Position numbers and translations under genes: made by a program | Shown here: positions 50,111 to 60,700 of the stretch, in pieces | Numbering within the stretch: the first letter of the stretch is position 1 | Layout: each line of letters opens with the position of its first letter | NCBI RefSeq assembly: GCF_042665545.1 | Contig: NZ_JBHTCM010000005.1 | Location: 118,392 to 182,391 of the forward strand | Length of the DNA stretch: 64,000 bases | Origin: Rhodocista pekingensis | Lineage (GTDB): Bacteria > Pseudomonadota > Alphaproteobacteria > Azospirillales > Azospirillaceae | Direction: 5' to 3' | The notes under the pieces: generated by a model | Databases searched by the model: none | Told to the model about the DNA's origin: nothing | The model's input: the letters and a program-made list of their open reading frames with translations, nothing else

Positions 50111-51301
50111 GTGACCTCATCGGCTCCGCGTGATGCCGCCGCGCCGCCGGTGCGGCGGCGGCTGTCGTTGAACGACCCCTTCGTCCGCGCCGTGCTCTGG
50201 CAGGTCGCGGCGGCCCTGCTGCTGGGCCTTGCGGCCTGGTATCTGGTCTCCAACACCATGGAGAACCTCGCCCGGCAGGCGGTCGCCACCGGCTACGGCT
50301 TCCTCGGCATGCCCGCCGGCTTCCATGTCGGGGAGGCGCCGATCCCCTATTCCCCGACCGATACCTACGGCCGGGCCTTCCTGGTCGGCATCCTGAACAC
50401 GCTGAAGGTGGCGGCCATCGGCATCGTGCTGGCAACGGTGCTGGGCGTGCTGCTGGGCATCGCCCGGCTGTCGGGCAACTGGCTGGTGGCGAAGCTGTCG
50501 GCCGGCTATGTCGAGGTGGTGCGCAACGTGCCGCTGCTGTTGCAGCTCTTCCTCTGGTACGGGCTGCTGACGGAGGCGCTGCCGGGGCCGCGGCAGGCGC
50601 TGGAGCCGCTGCCGGGCATCTTCCTCTCCAACCGGGGCCTGAAGCTGCCGGCCCCGGGGGAGGGCGGCGGCTGGGAGCTGGCGCTCTATGCGCTGCTGGC
50701 CGGCATCGCGCTGACGGCGGCGCTGTCCGCCTGGAGCCGGCGGCAGCAGGCGGCCACGGGCCGGCGCCTGCCCATGGGCGCCATCGGCACCGGGCTGGTG
50801 GCGGGCCTGCCGGCGCTGGTGCTGCTGGTGCTGGGCGCCCCGCTGGACGTGCCGGAGCTGCGCGGCTTCAACTTCGCCGGCGGCGCCACGTTGACGCCGG
50901 AACTGTCGGCCCTGCTGTTCGGGCTGGTCGCCTACACCGCCGCCTTCATCGGCGAGATCGTGCGCAGCGGCATCCTGGCGGTGCCGCAGGGCCAGACCGA
51001 GGCGGCCCGCGCGCTGGGCCTGTCGGGCGGGCAGACGATGCGGCTGGTGGTGCTGCCGCAGGCGCTGCGGGTGATCGTGCCGCCGACCACCAGCCAGTAC
51101 CTGAACCTGACCAAGAACAGTTCGCTGGCGGTGGCGATCGGCTATCCCGACTTCGTCTCCATCGTGAACACGACGATCAACCAGACCGGCCAGGCGCTCG
51201 AAGGCGTGGCCGCCGTCATGGCCGTGTATCTGACGATCAGCATCGCCCTGTCGCTGCTGATGAACTGGTACAACGCCCGGATCGCGCTGAAGGAGCGGTG
51301 A
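50111..51301 (+). CDS. aapQ: General L-amino-acid ABC transporter, permease AapQ
   Basis: A 396-residue inner-membrane permease beginning at a GTG 13 bases after aapJ. SLNDPFVRAVLWQVAAALLLGL starts TM1. Typical AapQ elements are TPDTYGRAFLVGILNTLKV-like YGRAFLVGILNTLKVAAIG, VEVVRNVPLLLQLFLWYGLL, and the EAA loop GQTEAARALGLSGGQTMRLVVLPQALRVIVPP, then SQYLNLTKNSSLAVAIGYPD. A larger central loop than in other HisM-type permeases is usual for AapQ. Confidence 0.95.
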   Translation: MTSSAPRDAAAPPVRRRLSLNDPFVRAVLWQVAAALLLGLAAWYLVSNTMENLARQAVATGYGFLGMPAGFHVGEAPIPYSPTDTYGRAFLVGILNTLKVAAIGIVLATVLGVLLGIARLSGNWLVAKLSAGYVEVVRNVPLLLQLFLWYGLLTEALPGPRQALEPLPGIFLSNRGLKLPAPGEGGGWELALYALLAGIALTAALSAWSRRQQAATGRRLPMGAIGTGLVAGLPALVLLVLGAPLDVPELRGFNFAGGATLTPELSALLFGLVAYTAAFIGEIVRSGILAVPQGQTEAARALGLSGGQTMRLVVLPQALRVIVPPTTSQYLNLTKNSSLAVAIGYPDFVSIVNTTINQTGQALEGVAAVMAVYLTISIALSLLMNWYNARIALKER

Positions 51302-51302
51302 G

Positions 51303-52400
51303 ATGACCCAGGAGCACGCCGCCGCCCCGGTCGCGCCGCCGCGGCCGCCGCGGTCCGGTCCCCTGGCCTGGATGCGGGCCAACCTGTTCTCCACCTGGTA
51401 CAACGCGCTGCTGACCCTGCTGGTGCTCTGGGTGGCGGCGCAGGCGCTGCCGGGCGTCATCGCCTGGGCCCTGCGCGATGCCGTCTGGGTCGCGGACGAT
51501 GCCGCGGCCTGCCGGCAGGCGGGCGGGGCCTGCTGGGCCTTCATCGCGGAGAAGGCCCGCTTCATCCTGTTCGGCACCTATCCCTACCAGCAGCACTGGC
51601 GGCCCGCCGTCGCCATGCTGGCGGTGATCGCCATGTTGCTGGCCTCGGCCGACCGCCGGCTCTGGGGCCGGCCGCTGCTGCTGGTCTGGGGCCTGGGGCT
51701 GGGCGTCGCGGGGGCGCTCATGTTCGGCGGCTTCGCCGGGCTGGACTACGTGCCGACGGCGCGCTGGGGCGGTCTACCGCTGACGCTGGCGCTGGCCGTG
51801 GTCGGGCTGGCCGTGGCCTTCCCCTTCAGCATCCTGCTGGCGCTGGGCCGCACCGGCGACCTGCCCGTGGTGAAGGCGATCTGCGTCGTCTACATCGAGG
51901 CGGTGCGCGGCGTGCCGCTGATCAGCATCCTGTTCATGGCCAGCGTGATGTTCCCGCTGTTCCTGCCGCAGGGCGTGACGGTGGACAAGCTGCTGCGGGC
52001 GCAGGTCGGGCTGATCCTGTTCGCCGCCGCCTATCTGGCCGAGGTGGTGCGCGGCGGCCTCCAGGCCATCCCCAAGGGCCAGTACGAGGCGGCGGCCGCG
52101 CTGGGGCTGGGCTACTGGCAGCGGACCCGGCTGATCATCCTGCCGCAGGCGCTGGGGCTGGTGATCCCGCCGCTGGTCAACACCTTCATCGGCTTCTTCA
52201 AGGACACCAGCCTTGTCATCATCATCGGGCTGATGGACCTGCTCTCCACGGCCAAGACGGCGCTGACCGACCCGGCCTGGCGCGGCTTCTACAAGGAAGC
52301 CTACCTGTTCGTGGCCGCGATCTACTTCACCTTCTGCTTCGCCCTGTCGCGCTACAGCATGCATCTGGAGCGCACCTTCTCGAAGGGGCGCAAGCGGTGA
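51303..52400 (+). CDS. aapM: General L-amino-acid ABC transporter, permease AapM
   Basis: A 365-residue partner permease, starting within 2 bases of the aapQ stop. It has WMRANLFSTWYNALLTLLVLW at TM1, GLPLTLALAVVGLAVAFPFSILLALGR, then VYIEAVRGVPLISILFMASVMFPLFLP and the EAA loop KGQYEAAAALGLGYWQRTRLIILPQALGLVIPP followed by FKDTSLVIIIGLMDLL. With AapQ it forms the membrane channel. Confidence 0.95.
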   Translation: MTQEHAAAPVAPPRPPRSGPLAWMRANLFSTWYNALLTLLVLWVAAQALPGVIAWALRDAVWVADDAAACRQAGGACWAFIAEKARFILFGTYPYQQHWRPAVAMLAVIAMLLASADRRLWGRPLLLVWGLGLGVAGALMFGGFAGLDYVPTARWGGLPLTLALAVVGLAVAFPFSILLALGRTGDLPVVKAICVVYIEAVRGVPLISILFMASVMFPLFLPQGVTVDKLLRAQVGLILFAAAYLAEVVRGGLQAIPKGQYEAAAALGLGYWQRTRLIILPQALGLVIPPLVNTFIGFFKDTSLVIIIGLMDLLSTAKTALTDPAWRGFYKEAYLFVAAIYFTFCFALSRYSMHLERTFSKGRKR

Positions 52401-52485
52401 CCGGATACCCTTCGGCCTTCGCCGCCTCTCCCGTTTCCCGCCCTCCCGTTTCCCGCCGAGCCGACACCGCACCGGAGCCGCCCCG

Positions 52486-53259
<774 letters not shown>

Positions 53260-53625
53260 CGCGGGGCCGCCCGGGGCCGTCTTCTGCCGGGGGCCGTCTG
53301 CCCGTCCCGGCTGTGCGAGTTCCGGGAAGTGGCCGTGGCGGGCTTCCGCCCTTCCGGATGGTTACCGGAGAGTAAAACCCTCATCCTCCTGCGGTTTTGT
53401 CTTCCGCGGGACGGCATAGTATTGAAGAGGGGGCGGCCGTGTCCGGGCATGGAAATGCTGCGCTGCGGTCGTCCGCTGGCGCTGCCCCGGATTTCATCCG
53501 CAGAACTTCACATCGGGGACATGCGCCTGTCACGGGAGCGGGGCATGGTGCCGGCGACGGCACGGGGGACCGTCCGGGTGGTGGGGGCCGCCGATCCAGC
53601 GGGCATGAGCCCAGGGAGCACGAGC
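53260..53625. other. Intergenic region after aapP
   Basis: No gene on either strand that I can support. GCCGTCTTCTGCCGGGGGCC and neighbouring GC repeats follow the aapP stop. A weakly AT-rich patch at 53360-53430 could hold the promoter for the small gene at 53626. No clear terminator. Confidence 0.45.
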
Positions 53626-53832
53626 ATGGAACGCGAACCGACTCTGTCCGAGATGCTGGACGATCCGCTGGTGCGGCTTGTGATGGCGCGCGACGGCGTC
53701 CGCCCGGACGAGGTCCGGACCCTGATCGCCGCCACCGCCGCCCGCCTCGCCGCCCGCTCCGCCGCCCGCTCCGCCGACGCCCACCCCTCCGCGGAAACGG
53801 CCGCCCCCGCCGCCTCCGGGCTTGCCGCCTGA
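53626..53832 (+). CDS. Small hypothetical protein, 68 residues
   Basis: Starts at the ATG at 53626 behind AGGGAGCACGAGC. MEREPTLSEMLDDPLVRLVMARDGVRPDEVRTLIAATAARL looks like a compact acidic-then-helical domain; an Ala/Ser-rich tail follows (ARSAARSADAHPSAETAAP). The 'ML.DPL...LM..DGV....' arrangement is seen in small alphaproteobacterial proteins of unknown role. It stops just upstream of the second brnTA promoter. Confidence 0.6.
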   Translation: MEREPTLSEMLDDPLVRLVMARDGVRPDEVRTLIAATAARLAARSAARSADAHPSAETAAPAASGLAA

Positions 53833-53843
53833 CGGCCCGGCGG

Positions 53844-53872
53844 TTGACTCCGCCGGGTTGCGTAAATACATT
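53844..53872 (+). promoter_or_regulatory. Promoter of the second brnTA operon
   Basis: TTGACT (53844-53849), 17-bp spacer, TACATT (53867-53872), as in the first brnTA operon. ATACATT is shared by both. Expected start near 53879. Confidence 0.6.
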
Positions 53873-53907
53873 TCCGTCAATACGACGGGGTGGCGGACCG
53901 CGGCTGG

Positions 53908-54192
53908 ATGCGCTGGACATGGGATCCTGTGAAGGCGCGCCGGAACCTGCGGGTCCACAGGGTTTCATTCGAGCTGGCGGCGCTCGCCCTGGGGGATCCC
54001 CATCTGGCGACACAGCCTGACCCGCATCCCGACGGCGACCGCTGGACCACGCTGGCCGGTATCGCCGGGGTGGTTCTCTTCATCGTCCATACCTGGCCCG
54101 ATGAGGATGATCCCGATCCCGTCGGCCGCATCATCTCCGCCCGGCGGGCGACATCGCATGAAAGACGGGCCTATGAAGAAGAACAGGGCTGA
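53908..54192 (+). CDS. brnT: BrnT-family toxin (second copy)
   Basis: A 94-residue BrnT. MRWTWDPVKARRNLRVHRVSFELAALALGDP is the family start; the middle has DGDRWTTLAGIAGVVLFIVHTW and the end has GRIISARRATSHERRAYEEE with the Arg-rich catalytic helix. The ATG at 53908 aligns with other family members; a GTG at 53890 adds six residues. It overlaps brnA by 20 bases. Sequence differs widely from the first BrnT, so this is not a recent duplication. Confidence 0.9.
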   Translation: MRWTWDPVKARRNLRVHRVSFELAALALGDPHLATQPDPHPDGDRWTTLAGIAGVVLFIVHTWPDEDDPDPVGRIISARRATSHERRAYEEEQG

Positions 54193-54490
54193 CGCCGCCC
54201 CCGCGGTGCCCGCTGCCGATCTCCCGGATCAGCTCCGCGATCAGCTCCGGGCGCTCGCGGCCCTGCGGGACGAGGAGATCGACCTGACGGAGATGCCGGA
54301 GGTCCGCGACTGGTCCCAGGCGCGGCGCGGCCCGCCGTCGCTGTACCGCCCTGTCAAGGAGGTGGTGACGATCCGGCTCGACGCCGACGTGCTGCACTGG
54401 TTCCGCGACCATGCCGCCGGCGGCCGGGGCTACCAGACGCGCATCAACGCCGCCCTGCGCGCCTACATGGACCAGCACCGCAACGACTGA
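54173..54490 (+). CDS. brnA: BrnA-family antitoxin (second copy)
   Basis: A 105-residue antitoxin from the ATG at 54173. The N-terminal part is charged (DLPDQLRDQLRALAALRDEEIDLTEMPEVRDWS); the ribbon-helix-helix is PVKEVVTIRLDADVLHWFRDHA with GRGYQTRINAALRAYM. It is longer than the first BrnA at the N-terminus. It should neutralise the upstream BrnT and repress the promoter. Confidence 0.92.
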   Translation: MKKNRADAAPAVPAADLPDQLRDQLRALAALRDEEIDLTEMPEVRDWSQARRGPPSLYRPVKEVVTIRLDADVLHWFRDHAAGGRGYQTRINAALRAYMDQHRND

Positions 54491-54520
54491 CCGGCGGACG
54501 TTCCGGGCGGCTCGCCCCCC

Positions 54521-55495
54521 CTACAGCCGCTCCCGCCCGATCCAGACGCGGTTGAGCGTGCGGGTGCCGAGGTCGGGGGCGGGGCGGCCGTCCAGGCGGG
54601 CGCGGGCTTCGTGATAGGGGGCGACGAAGCGCAGCCGGTCGGGCAGCCGCGGATAGCTGCGCCGCACCCAGTCCAGCGCCCGCTCCGCCCGGCGCCGCTC
54701 GCGCTCCCCAAGCACCAGCCCGAAGCCGTCGCGCAGCCGTTCCGGCAGCAGCAGGGCCGTCACGTCCAGGAACCAGCCCGGCATCCGCAGCCAGGGCCGG
54801 CGGCCCCGGAACAGGCTGTCGGCGACATGGCGCGCCTCGGGCGTCACCGTCAGCAGCGGCCCGTCCCAGGCGGCGCGGCAGCCGGCCTGGAACGCCGCCC
54901 AGTCGGGCGGCAGGTCCTCTGCCCGGATGCCGAACAGCCGGGCCAGCCGGCGCTGCTCCCGCCAGTAGAGCGCGCGGCGCTCCGCCGGCAGCGGCGGCAG
55001 CACGAGGTCGTGGACCAGCAGCGCCGTGTCCGCCAGGGTGGCATGCACCCAGGCCAGCGCCGCCGGGTCGTTCGCCCGGTAGGGGGAGCCGGCGGCGAAC
55101 GGCCCCGCCGCGTCGGGCAGCCGGCCGGTCACGGCCGCGTGCCGCCGGTGCAGCCGCCGGGCCGCGGCCTCCGCCTGGGCCACGCTGCCGAACACCATCG
55201 CGAAGACGATACCGAAGGTGCGGTGGAAGCGGCCCAGCGGGTCGTCCAGCGCCACCGAATGGGCCGCCACGCCGGCCGCCACCCAGGGGTGCGCCAGTTG
55301 CAGCAGCAGGGCGCGGCCCGCCCCCAGGAACAGCAGCGCCTCCCGGTCCACCTGCCAGAGCGCGCCGTCCGGATCGAACAGGCCGGCGGGATCGCCCGGA
55401 CCCTCCGCCGCCGCCGCGCGCAGCAGCGCTTCCAGGTCCGTCGCCGTGACGGGACCGGGGTCGGGGCCGGAAGGGGGCGGATGGTCGGGCGGCAT
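54521..55495 (-). CDS. MpaB/DUF2236-type oxygenase family protein
   Basis: A 324-residue protein of the 'oxygenase MpaB family' (DUF2236, related to rubber oxygenase Lcp). The ATG at 55495 follows GGGAGACC. Motifs are LLFLGAGRALLLQLAHPWVAAGVAAHS, PLGRFHRTFGIVFAMVFGS, SPYRANDPAALAWVHATLADTAL and the C-terminal PYHEARARLDG. His residues in these match heme-contact positions in the family. It is divergent from ggt. Reaction unknown. Confidence 0.85.
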   Translation of the reverse strand: MPPDHPPPSGPDPGPVTATDLEALLRAAAAEGPGDPAGLFDPDGALWQVDREALLFLGAGRALLLQLAHPWVAAGVAAHSVALDDPLGRFHRTFGIVFAMVFGSVAQAEAAARRLHRRHAAVTGRLPDAAGPFAAGSPYRANDPAALAWVHATLADTALLVHDLVLPPLPAERRALYWREQRRLARLFGIRAEDLPPDWAAFQAGCRAAWDGPLLTVTPEARHVADSLFRGRRPWLRMPGWFLDVTALLLPERLRDGFGLVLGERERRRAERALDWVRRSYPRLPDRLRFVAPYHEARARLDGRPAPDLGTRTLNRVWIGRERL

Positions 55496-55700
55496 GGTCT
55501 CCCGCGGGAAGGGCTTGCCAGCAAGGATGGGGCCGGTCCTGCCTCCGTCCACCGGCCCTGTCCGGCGCAATGGGGGAGGGCCCCCGCCCGGCCCGCGCTC
55601 CCGCCCCTGGTCGCGGCCGGCGGAAGGGGGCATACAGGAAGGGACCGGACGCCCCGGCGTCCGGAAAGCAAGAGACGACGAACGGGAAGGCGCAACGACG

Positions 55701-57491
55701 ATGCTCGAACTTCTGGCGAGGCCGCGGCGCGCGGCGCTCCTGGCCCTGACCCTGGCGGCGGGGCTGGCGCTCACGGCGGCCGCGACGGCGGCGGAGGCGC
55801 CGGTCGCCCAGCCGGGCCGCGGCGACCGGCTGGTCGGCCCCAACTTCCAGGGCCGCAGCGAGATCATCGCCCGCAACGGCATGGCCGCCACCAGCCAGCC
55901 GCTGGCGACCCAGGTGGCGCTGGACATCCTCAAGGAAGGCGGCAGCGCCGTCGATGCGGCCATCGCCGCCAACGCCGCGCTGGGCCTGATGGAGCCGACC
56001 GGCAACGGCATGGGCGGCGACCTGTTCGCCCTGGTCTGGGACCCGAAGGAAGGGAAGCTCTACGGCTACAACGGCTCCGGCCGGTCGCCGCGCGGCCAGA
56101 CGCTGGAGCAGCTCAAGGCGCGGCTGGGCGGCCGCGACAGCATTCCCGGCTTCGGCAGCCTGCCGGTCACCGTGCCGGGGGCGGTGGACGGCTGGTTCGC
56201 GCTGCACGGCCGCTTCGGCCGGCTGCCGATGCAGCAGGTGCTGGCGCCGGCCATCCGTTATGCGCGCGAGGGCTTCCCGCTGTCGCCCTTCATCGCCCAG
56301 GGCTGGGCGCGCAACGTCGCCCGGCTGGCCGCCCAGCCGGACGTGGAGGAGACGGAGAACATGCTCCGCACCTTCACCCGCGACGGCAGGCCGCCCGTGG
56401 CCGGGCAGATGTGGAACAACCCCGATCTGGCGGACACGCTGGAGACGCTGGCGAAGGGCGGGCGCGACGCCTTCTACAAGGGCCCCGTGGCCCGCACCAT
56501 CGACGCCTACATGAAGCGCATCGGCGGCGCGCTGCGCTATGAGGACTTCGCGGCCCACCAGGGCGCCTGGGTCGAGCCGGTCAGCACCTCCTACCGCGGC
56601 TACGATGTCTGGCAGATCCCGCCCAACGGCCAGGGCCTTGCCGTGCTCCAGATGCTGAACATCCTGGAGGGCTACGACCTCAAGGCCATGGGCCACAACT
56701 CGGCCGACGCCATCCATGCGATGGTGGAGGCGAAGAAGCTGGCCTTCGCCGACCGCGCCCGCTACTACGCCGACCCCGATTTCGCCGCCATCCCGCTGAA
56801 GACCCTGGTCGCCAAGGACTATGCCCGGGACCGCCGCGGCCTGATCCGGATGGACCGGGTGGCGACGGAGGTGCCGGCCGGCCGCATGCCGGAAAGCCAC
56901 GACACCATCTACCTGACCACGGCCGACCGGGATGGCATGATGGTCAGCCTGATCCAGTCCAACTACCGCGGCATGGGCTCCGGGCTGGTGCCGGACGGGC
57001 TGGGCTTCATGCTCCAGGACCGCGGCGAGCAGTTCAGCCTGGAACCGGGCCATCCCAACGTCTACGCGCCGGGCAAGCGGCCCTTCCACACCATCATCCC
57101 CGGTTTCGTCACGAAGGACGGCAAGCCCTGGCTCGCCTACGGCGTCATGGGCGGGGCGATGCAGCCGCAGGGGCATGTGCAGGTGCTGGTCAACATGATC
57201 GACTTCGGCATGAACGTGCAGGCCGCCGGCGACGCCGCCCGCTGGCAGCACGACGGCAGTCCGGAGCCGGTCAGCGGCCCGGCCGCCGCCATGACGGATG
57301 GCGGCGTGCTCTGGCTGGAGGGCGGCATCGACCCGGCCGTGCTGGCGGAGCTGACGCGCCGCGGCCACGCCGCCTCGGTCCGCCCCGGCACCCATTACGG
57401 CAGCTACGAGGCGATCCAGCGCGACCCGGTGATGGGCGTCTATCGCGGCGCCACGGAGATGCGGGTGGACGGCCACGCGGCGGGGTACTGA
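55701..57491 (+). CDS. ggt: Gamma-glutamyltransferase (glutathione hydrolase)
   Basis: A 596-residue Ntn hydrolase with a signal peptide (ALLALTLAAGLALTAAATAA). It has ARNGMAATSQPLATQVALDILKEGGSAVDAAIAANAALGLMEPTGNGMGGDLFALVWD, then the maturation site ESHDTIYLTTAD where the Thr would become the catalytic nucleophile, then SNYRGMGSGLVPDGLGFMLQDRG and a C-terminal GVMGGAMQPQGHVQV. The site is HDT rather than the usual TTH, as in some cephalosporin-acylase-like members. It acts in the periplasm. Divergent from the MpaB gene. Confidence 0.9.
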   Translation: MLELLARPRRAALLALTLAAGLALTAAATAAEAPVAQPGRGDRLVGPNFQGRSEIIARNGMAATSQPLATQVALDILKEGGSAVDAAIAANAALGLMEPTGNGMGGDLFALVWDPKEGKLYGYNGSGRSPRGQTLEQLKARLGGRDSIPGFGSLPVTVPGAVDGWFALHGRFGRLPMQQVLAPAIRYAREGFPLSPFIAQGWARNVARLAAQPDVEETENMLRTFTRDGRPPVAGQMWNNPDLADTLETLAKGGRDAFYKGPVARTIDAYMKRIGGALRYEDFAAHQGAWVEPVSTSYRGYDVWQIPPNGQGLAVLQMLNILEGYDLKAMGHNSADAIHAMVEAKKLAFADRARYYADPDFAAIPLKTLVAKDYARDRRGLIRMDRVATEVPAGRMPESHDTIYLTTADRDGMMVSLIQSNYRGMGSGLVPDGLGFMLQDRGEQFSLEPGHPNVYAPGKRPFHTIIPGFVTKDGKPWLAYGVMGGAMQPQGHVQVLVNMIDFGMNVQAAGDAARWQHDGSPEPVSGPAAAMTDGGVLWLEGGIDPAVLAELTRRGHAASVRPGTHYGSYEAIQRDPVMGVYRGATEMRVDGHAAGY

Positions 57492-57771
57492 GTCCGCGGA
57501 CCGGCCGGCAGGCGGGGGGTACAGGGGCGGTGGAAACGGTTTCCCGGGCTGGGCGGCCCTGCCCCCTGTGCCGCCCCTGGACCGCTCCCCTTCGCCGGTG
57601 ACTGGTCATATGCGTGCCCGCATGAATATTCACGGAAACAATGGGTCTTTGTCACGGTGCACGACCAGAATGGGAATTCCGGATAGTTTTCTGGACTGAT
57701 ATAGTTCGCACGGGAGGGTGGTTTCTTGCTGGAGCTGCCACCGAAGCGATAACCCGTCCGGGAATTCCATC

Positions 57772-60700
57772 ATGAGCATGGTCACTGGTTCCCTTGAAGC
57801 CCTGCGCGCCCAGGTGGGGCGGCTCATCCACGCCCTTGATCCGCGGGAAATGCTCGATGCCGTCCCGGCCGGCGATGCCGCGGCCGATCCGTTGCCGCCC
57901 CCCCTGGACGGGCCGCCGCTCTCCCCGGACCTGTCCGGCATCGGGGCGGAACCCGGCCGGACGGAGATCGTCTTCATCGACACCGGCGTGAAGGACTGGC
58001 AGGTCCTGCGCGACGCCGTGAAGCCGGGGGTGGAGGTCGTGCTGATCGACTCCGCCCGCGACGGCCTGACCCAGATCGCGGACGCGCTGGCCGGCCGCAC
58101 GGGGATCGACGCCATCCACATCATCAGCCACGGCGACGACGGGCGGCTGACGCTCGGCAACGCGATGCTCAGCCCGCAGGGGCTGGAGGCGCGCGGCGAC
58201 CAGCTCGCCGCCATCGGCTCGGCGCTCGACGCGGACGGCGACATCCTGCTCTACGGCTGCGACCTCGGCGCCGGGACGGAAGGCGACGCCCTGCTGGGCG
58301 CGCTGGCGCGGGGCACCGGGGCGGACGTCGCCGCCTCCACCGACATTTCGGGCGGCACCGCCGTCGGTGGTGACTGGGACCTGGAGAAGACCCTGGGCGA
58401 GGTCGGCACCGTTTCCGTGCTGACCGCCGCGGCGGACGATTACGGCCACCGGCTCGCGGCGACGACGCTCAGCGCCGGTGACATCGCCATCATCGGCGCC
58501 AACATGGACACCGGGACCTACGCCAACACCTTCGCCTTCGTCGTGCTGCGCGACATCGGTTCGGGCACGGTCGTCCACTTCACCGATGCCGGCATCGATT
58601 CCAATGGCGCCTTCACGGTCAATGCCTCGAACGAAGGGCACATGACCTGGACAACGCAGACCGACATTGCGGCCGGCAGCGTCTTCATCGCTACCGGCTC
58701 CACCACCGGCACCGGCACCCTGACGGACGAGGCGGGCAACGCCGTCACCGGCGTTACGGGCAGCATCGGCGGGACATCGGGCACCTGGAACAGCAACGGC
58801 GATCAGGTCTTCGTCTACCAGGGCACCGCTGGCACCGTGTCCGGCGCCACCTTCCTCTTCGCCTTCAACAGCGGACAGACTTCCGCAAACTATCCGGCCA
58901 ACGGTTCCTGGGCGTCCAGCGACAACACCGACCAGCGTGTCTCCTACGCCCCGCCGGGTCTGGGGACCCAGTATCATGTCGTCCTGACCGCAACGGCCGT
59001 AACAGGAACGACCGTCGGCGGCATCCCCTACGGCTACGACAATCTGCGCTACAACGGGATCACCACGGGCGATGCGACCAGCCTGCTGACCGCCATCACC
59101 GACCGCACGAACTGGATCGGCAGCGACTCGGCGAACTACGATTTCGTCACGGACTTCCCTAACTTCACCATCGCCGACCTGACCCCGCCCTCGGTCCAGA
59201 CCATCGCCCTTGCCGGCACCCCGGCAGGGAATGCCACCTCGATCAGCTACACCGTCACCTTCAGCGAAAGCGTGACGGGCGTCGATGCCGGGGACTTCAC
59301 CCTGACGAAGACCGGCACGGCGGACGGCAGCATCGCCAGCGTCACCGGCTCCGGCAGCAGCTACACCGTTACCGTCAACGGCATCAGCGGTGACGGCACG
59401 CTGCGGCTGGACCTGAACGGCAGCGGCACCGGCATCGTGGACGGGGCGGCCAACGCCATCACCGGCGGCTTCACCACGGGCGGCACCCACACGGTGGATC
59501 AGGTGGCGCCGTCGGTGCAGACCATCGCCGTCGCCGGCACCCCGGCGGCGACCGCGACCTCGATCACCTACACCGTCACCTTCAGCGAGAACGTGACGGG
59601 GGTCGATACCGGGGACTTCGCGCTGACGAAGACCGGCACGGCGGACGGCAGCATCGCCAGCGTCACCGGCTCCGGCAGCAGCTACACCGTCACGGTCAAC
59701 AGCATCACCGGCGACGGCACGCTGCGGCTGGACCTGAAGGGCAGTGGCACCGGCATCGCGGACAGCGCCAGCAACGCCGTCAGCGGCGCCTTCACCACCG
59801 GCGGCGCCCACACCGTGGACCTGGTCGGGCCGGCCTTCACCTCCGGCACCACCGCCAGCGTGGCGGAGAACGCGACGGCCGTGCAGACGCTGGCCGCCAC
59901 CGACACGAACGGGCCCGTCACCTACGCCATCGTCGGCGGCGCCGATCAGACACTGTTCAGCCTGACCGGCGCCGATCTGGCCTTCGCGGCGGCACCGGAC
60001 TTCGAAAGCCCGCAGGACACGGGTGACACCGCCGGCAACAACACCTACGTCGTCACCGTCCGCGCCACCGATTCCGCCGGCAACACGACGGACCGGACGG
60101 TCACGGTCACCGTCACCGACGCGAACGAGGCGCCGACCGATCTGGCGATCAGCGCCAGCAGCATCGCCGCCGGCGCCACGGGCGCGAATGCCACCGTGGG
60201 GACGCTGACCGGCACCGATCCGGATGCGGGGGACACCCTCAGCTGGTCGCTCGTCAGCGGCACCGGCGACACCGGCAACAACAACTTCGGCATCTCCGGC
60301 AGCACGCTGCGCACCGCCGGCACGCTGGCGCCGGGCGTCTATTCGGTCCGTGTCGGTGCGACCGACAAGGGCGGCCTGAGCTATGAGAAGGTGCTGAGCA
60401 TCACCGTCACCCCGGAGGCGCCCGACACGCCGGACCTGTCGGCCGCCAGCGACACCGGCGTGAGCAACAGCGACAACCTGACCAGCGCCACCAACCTGAC
60501 CTTCACCGGCGGCGGGGCGGCGGCCGGCGCCACCGTGAGCGTCTTCCATGACGCCAACAACAACGGCAGCTATGACGGGGGCGAGGCGACCGCCACCGCC
60601 ACCGCCGACGGCACGGGCGCCTGGTCGGTGACGGTCGATGCCTCCGGCATCACGGACGGCAGCCATAACTTCCGCACCATGCAGACCGCCGGCAGCCTGG

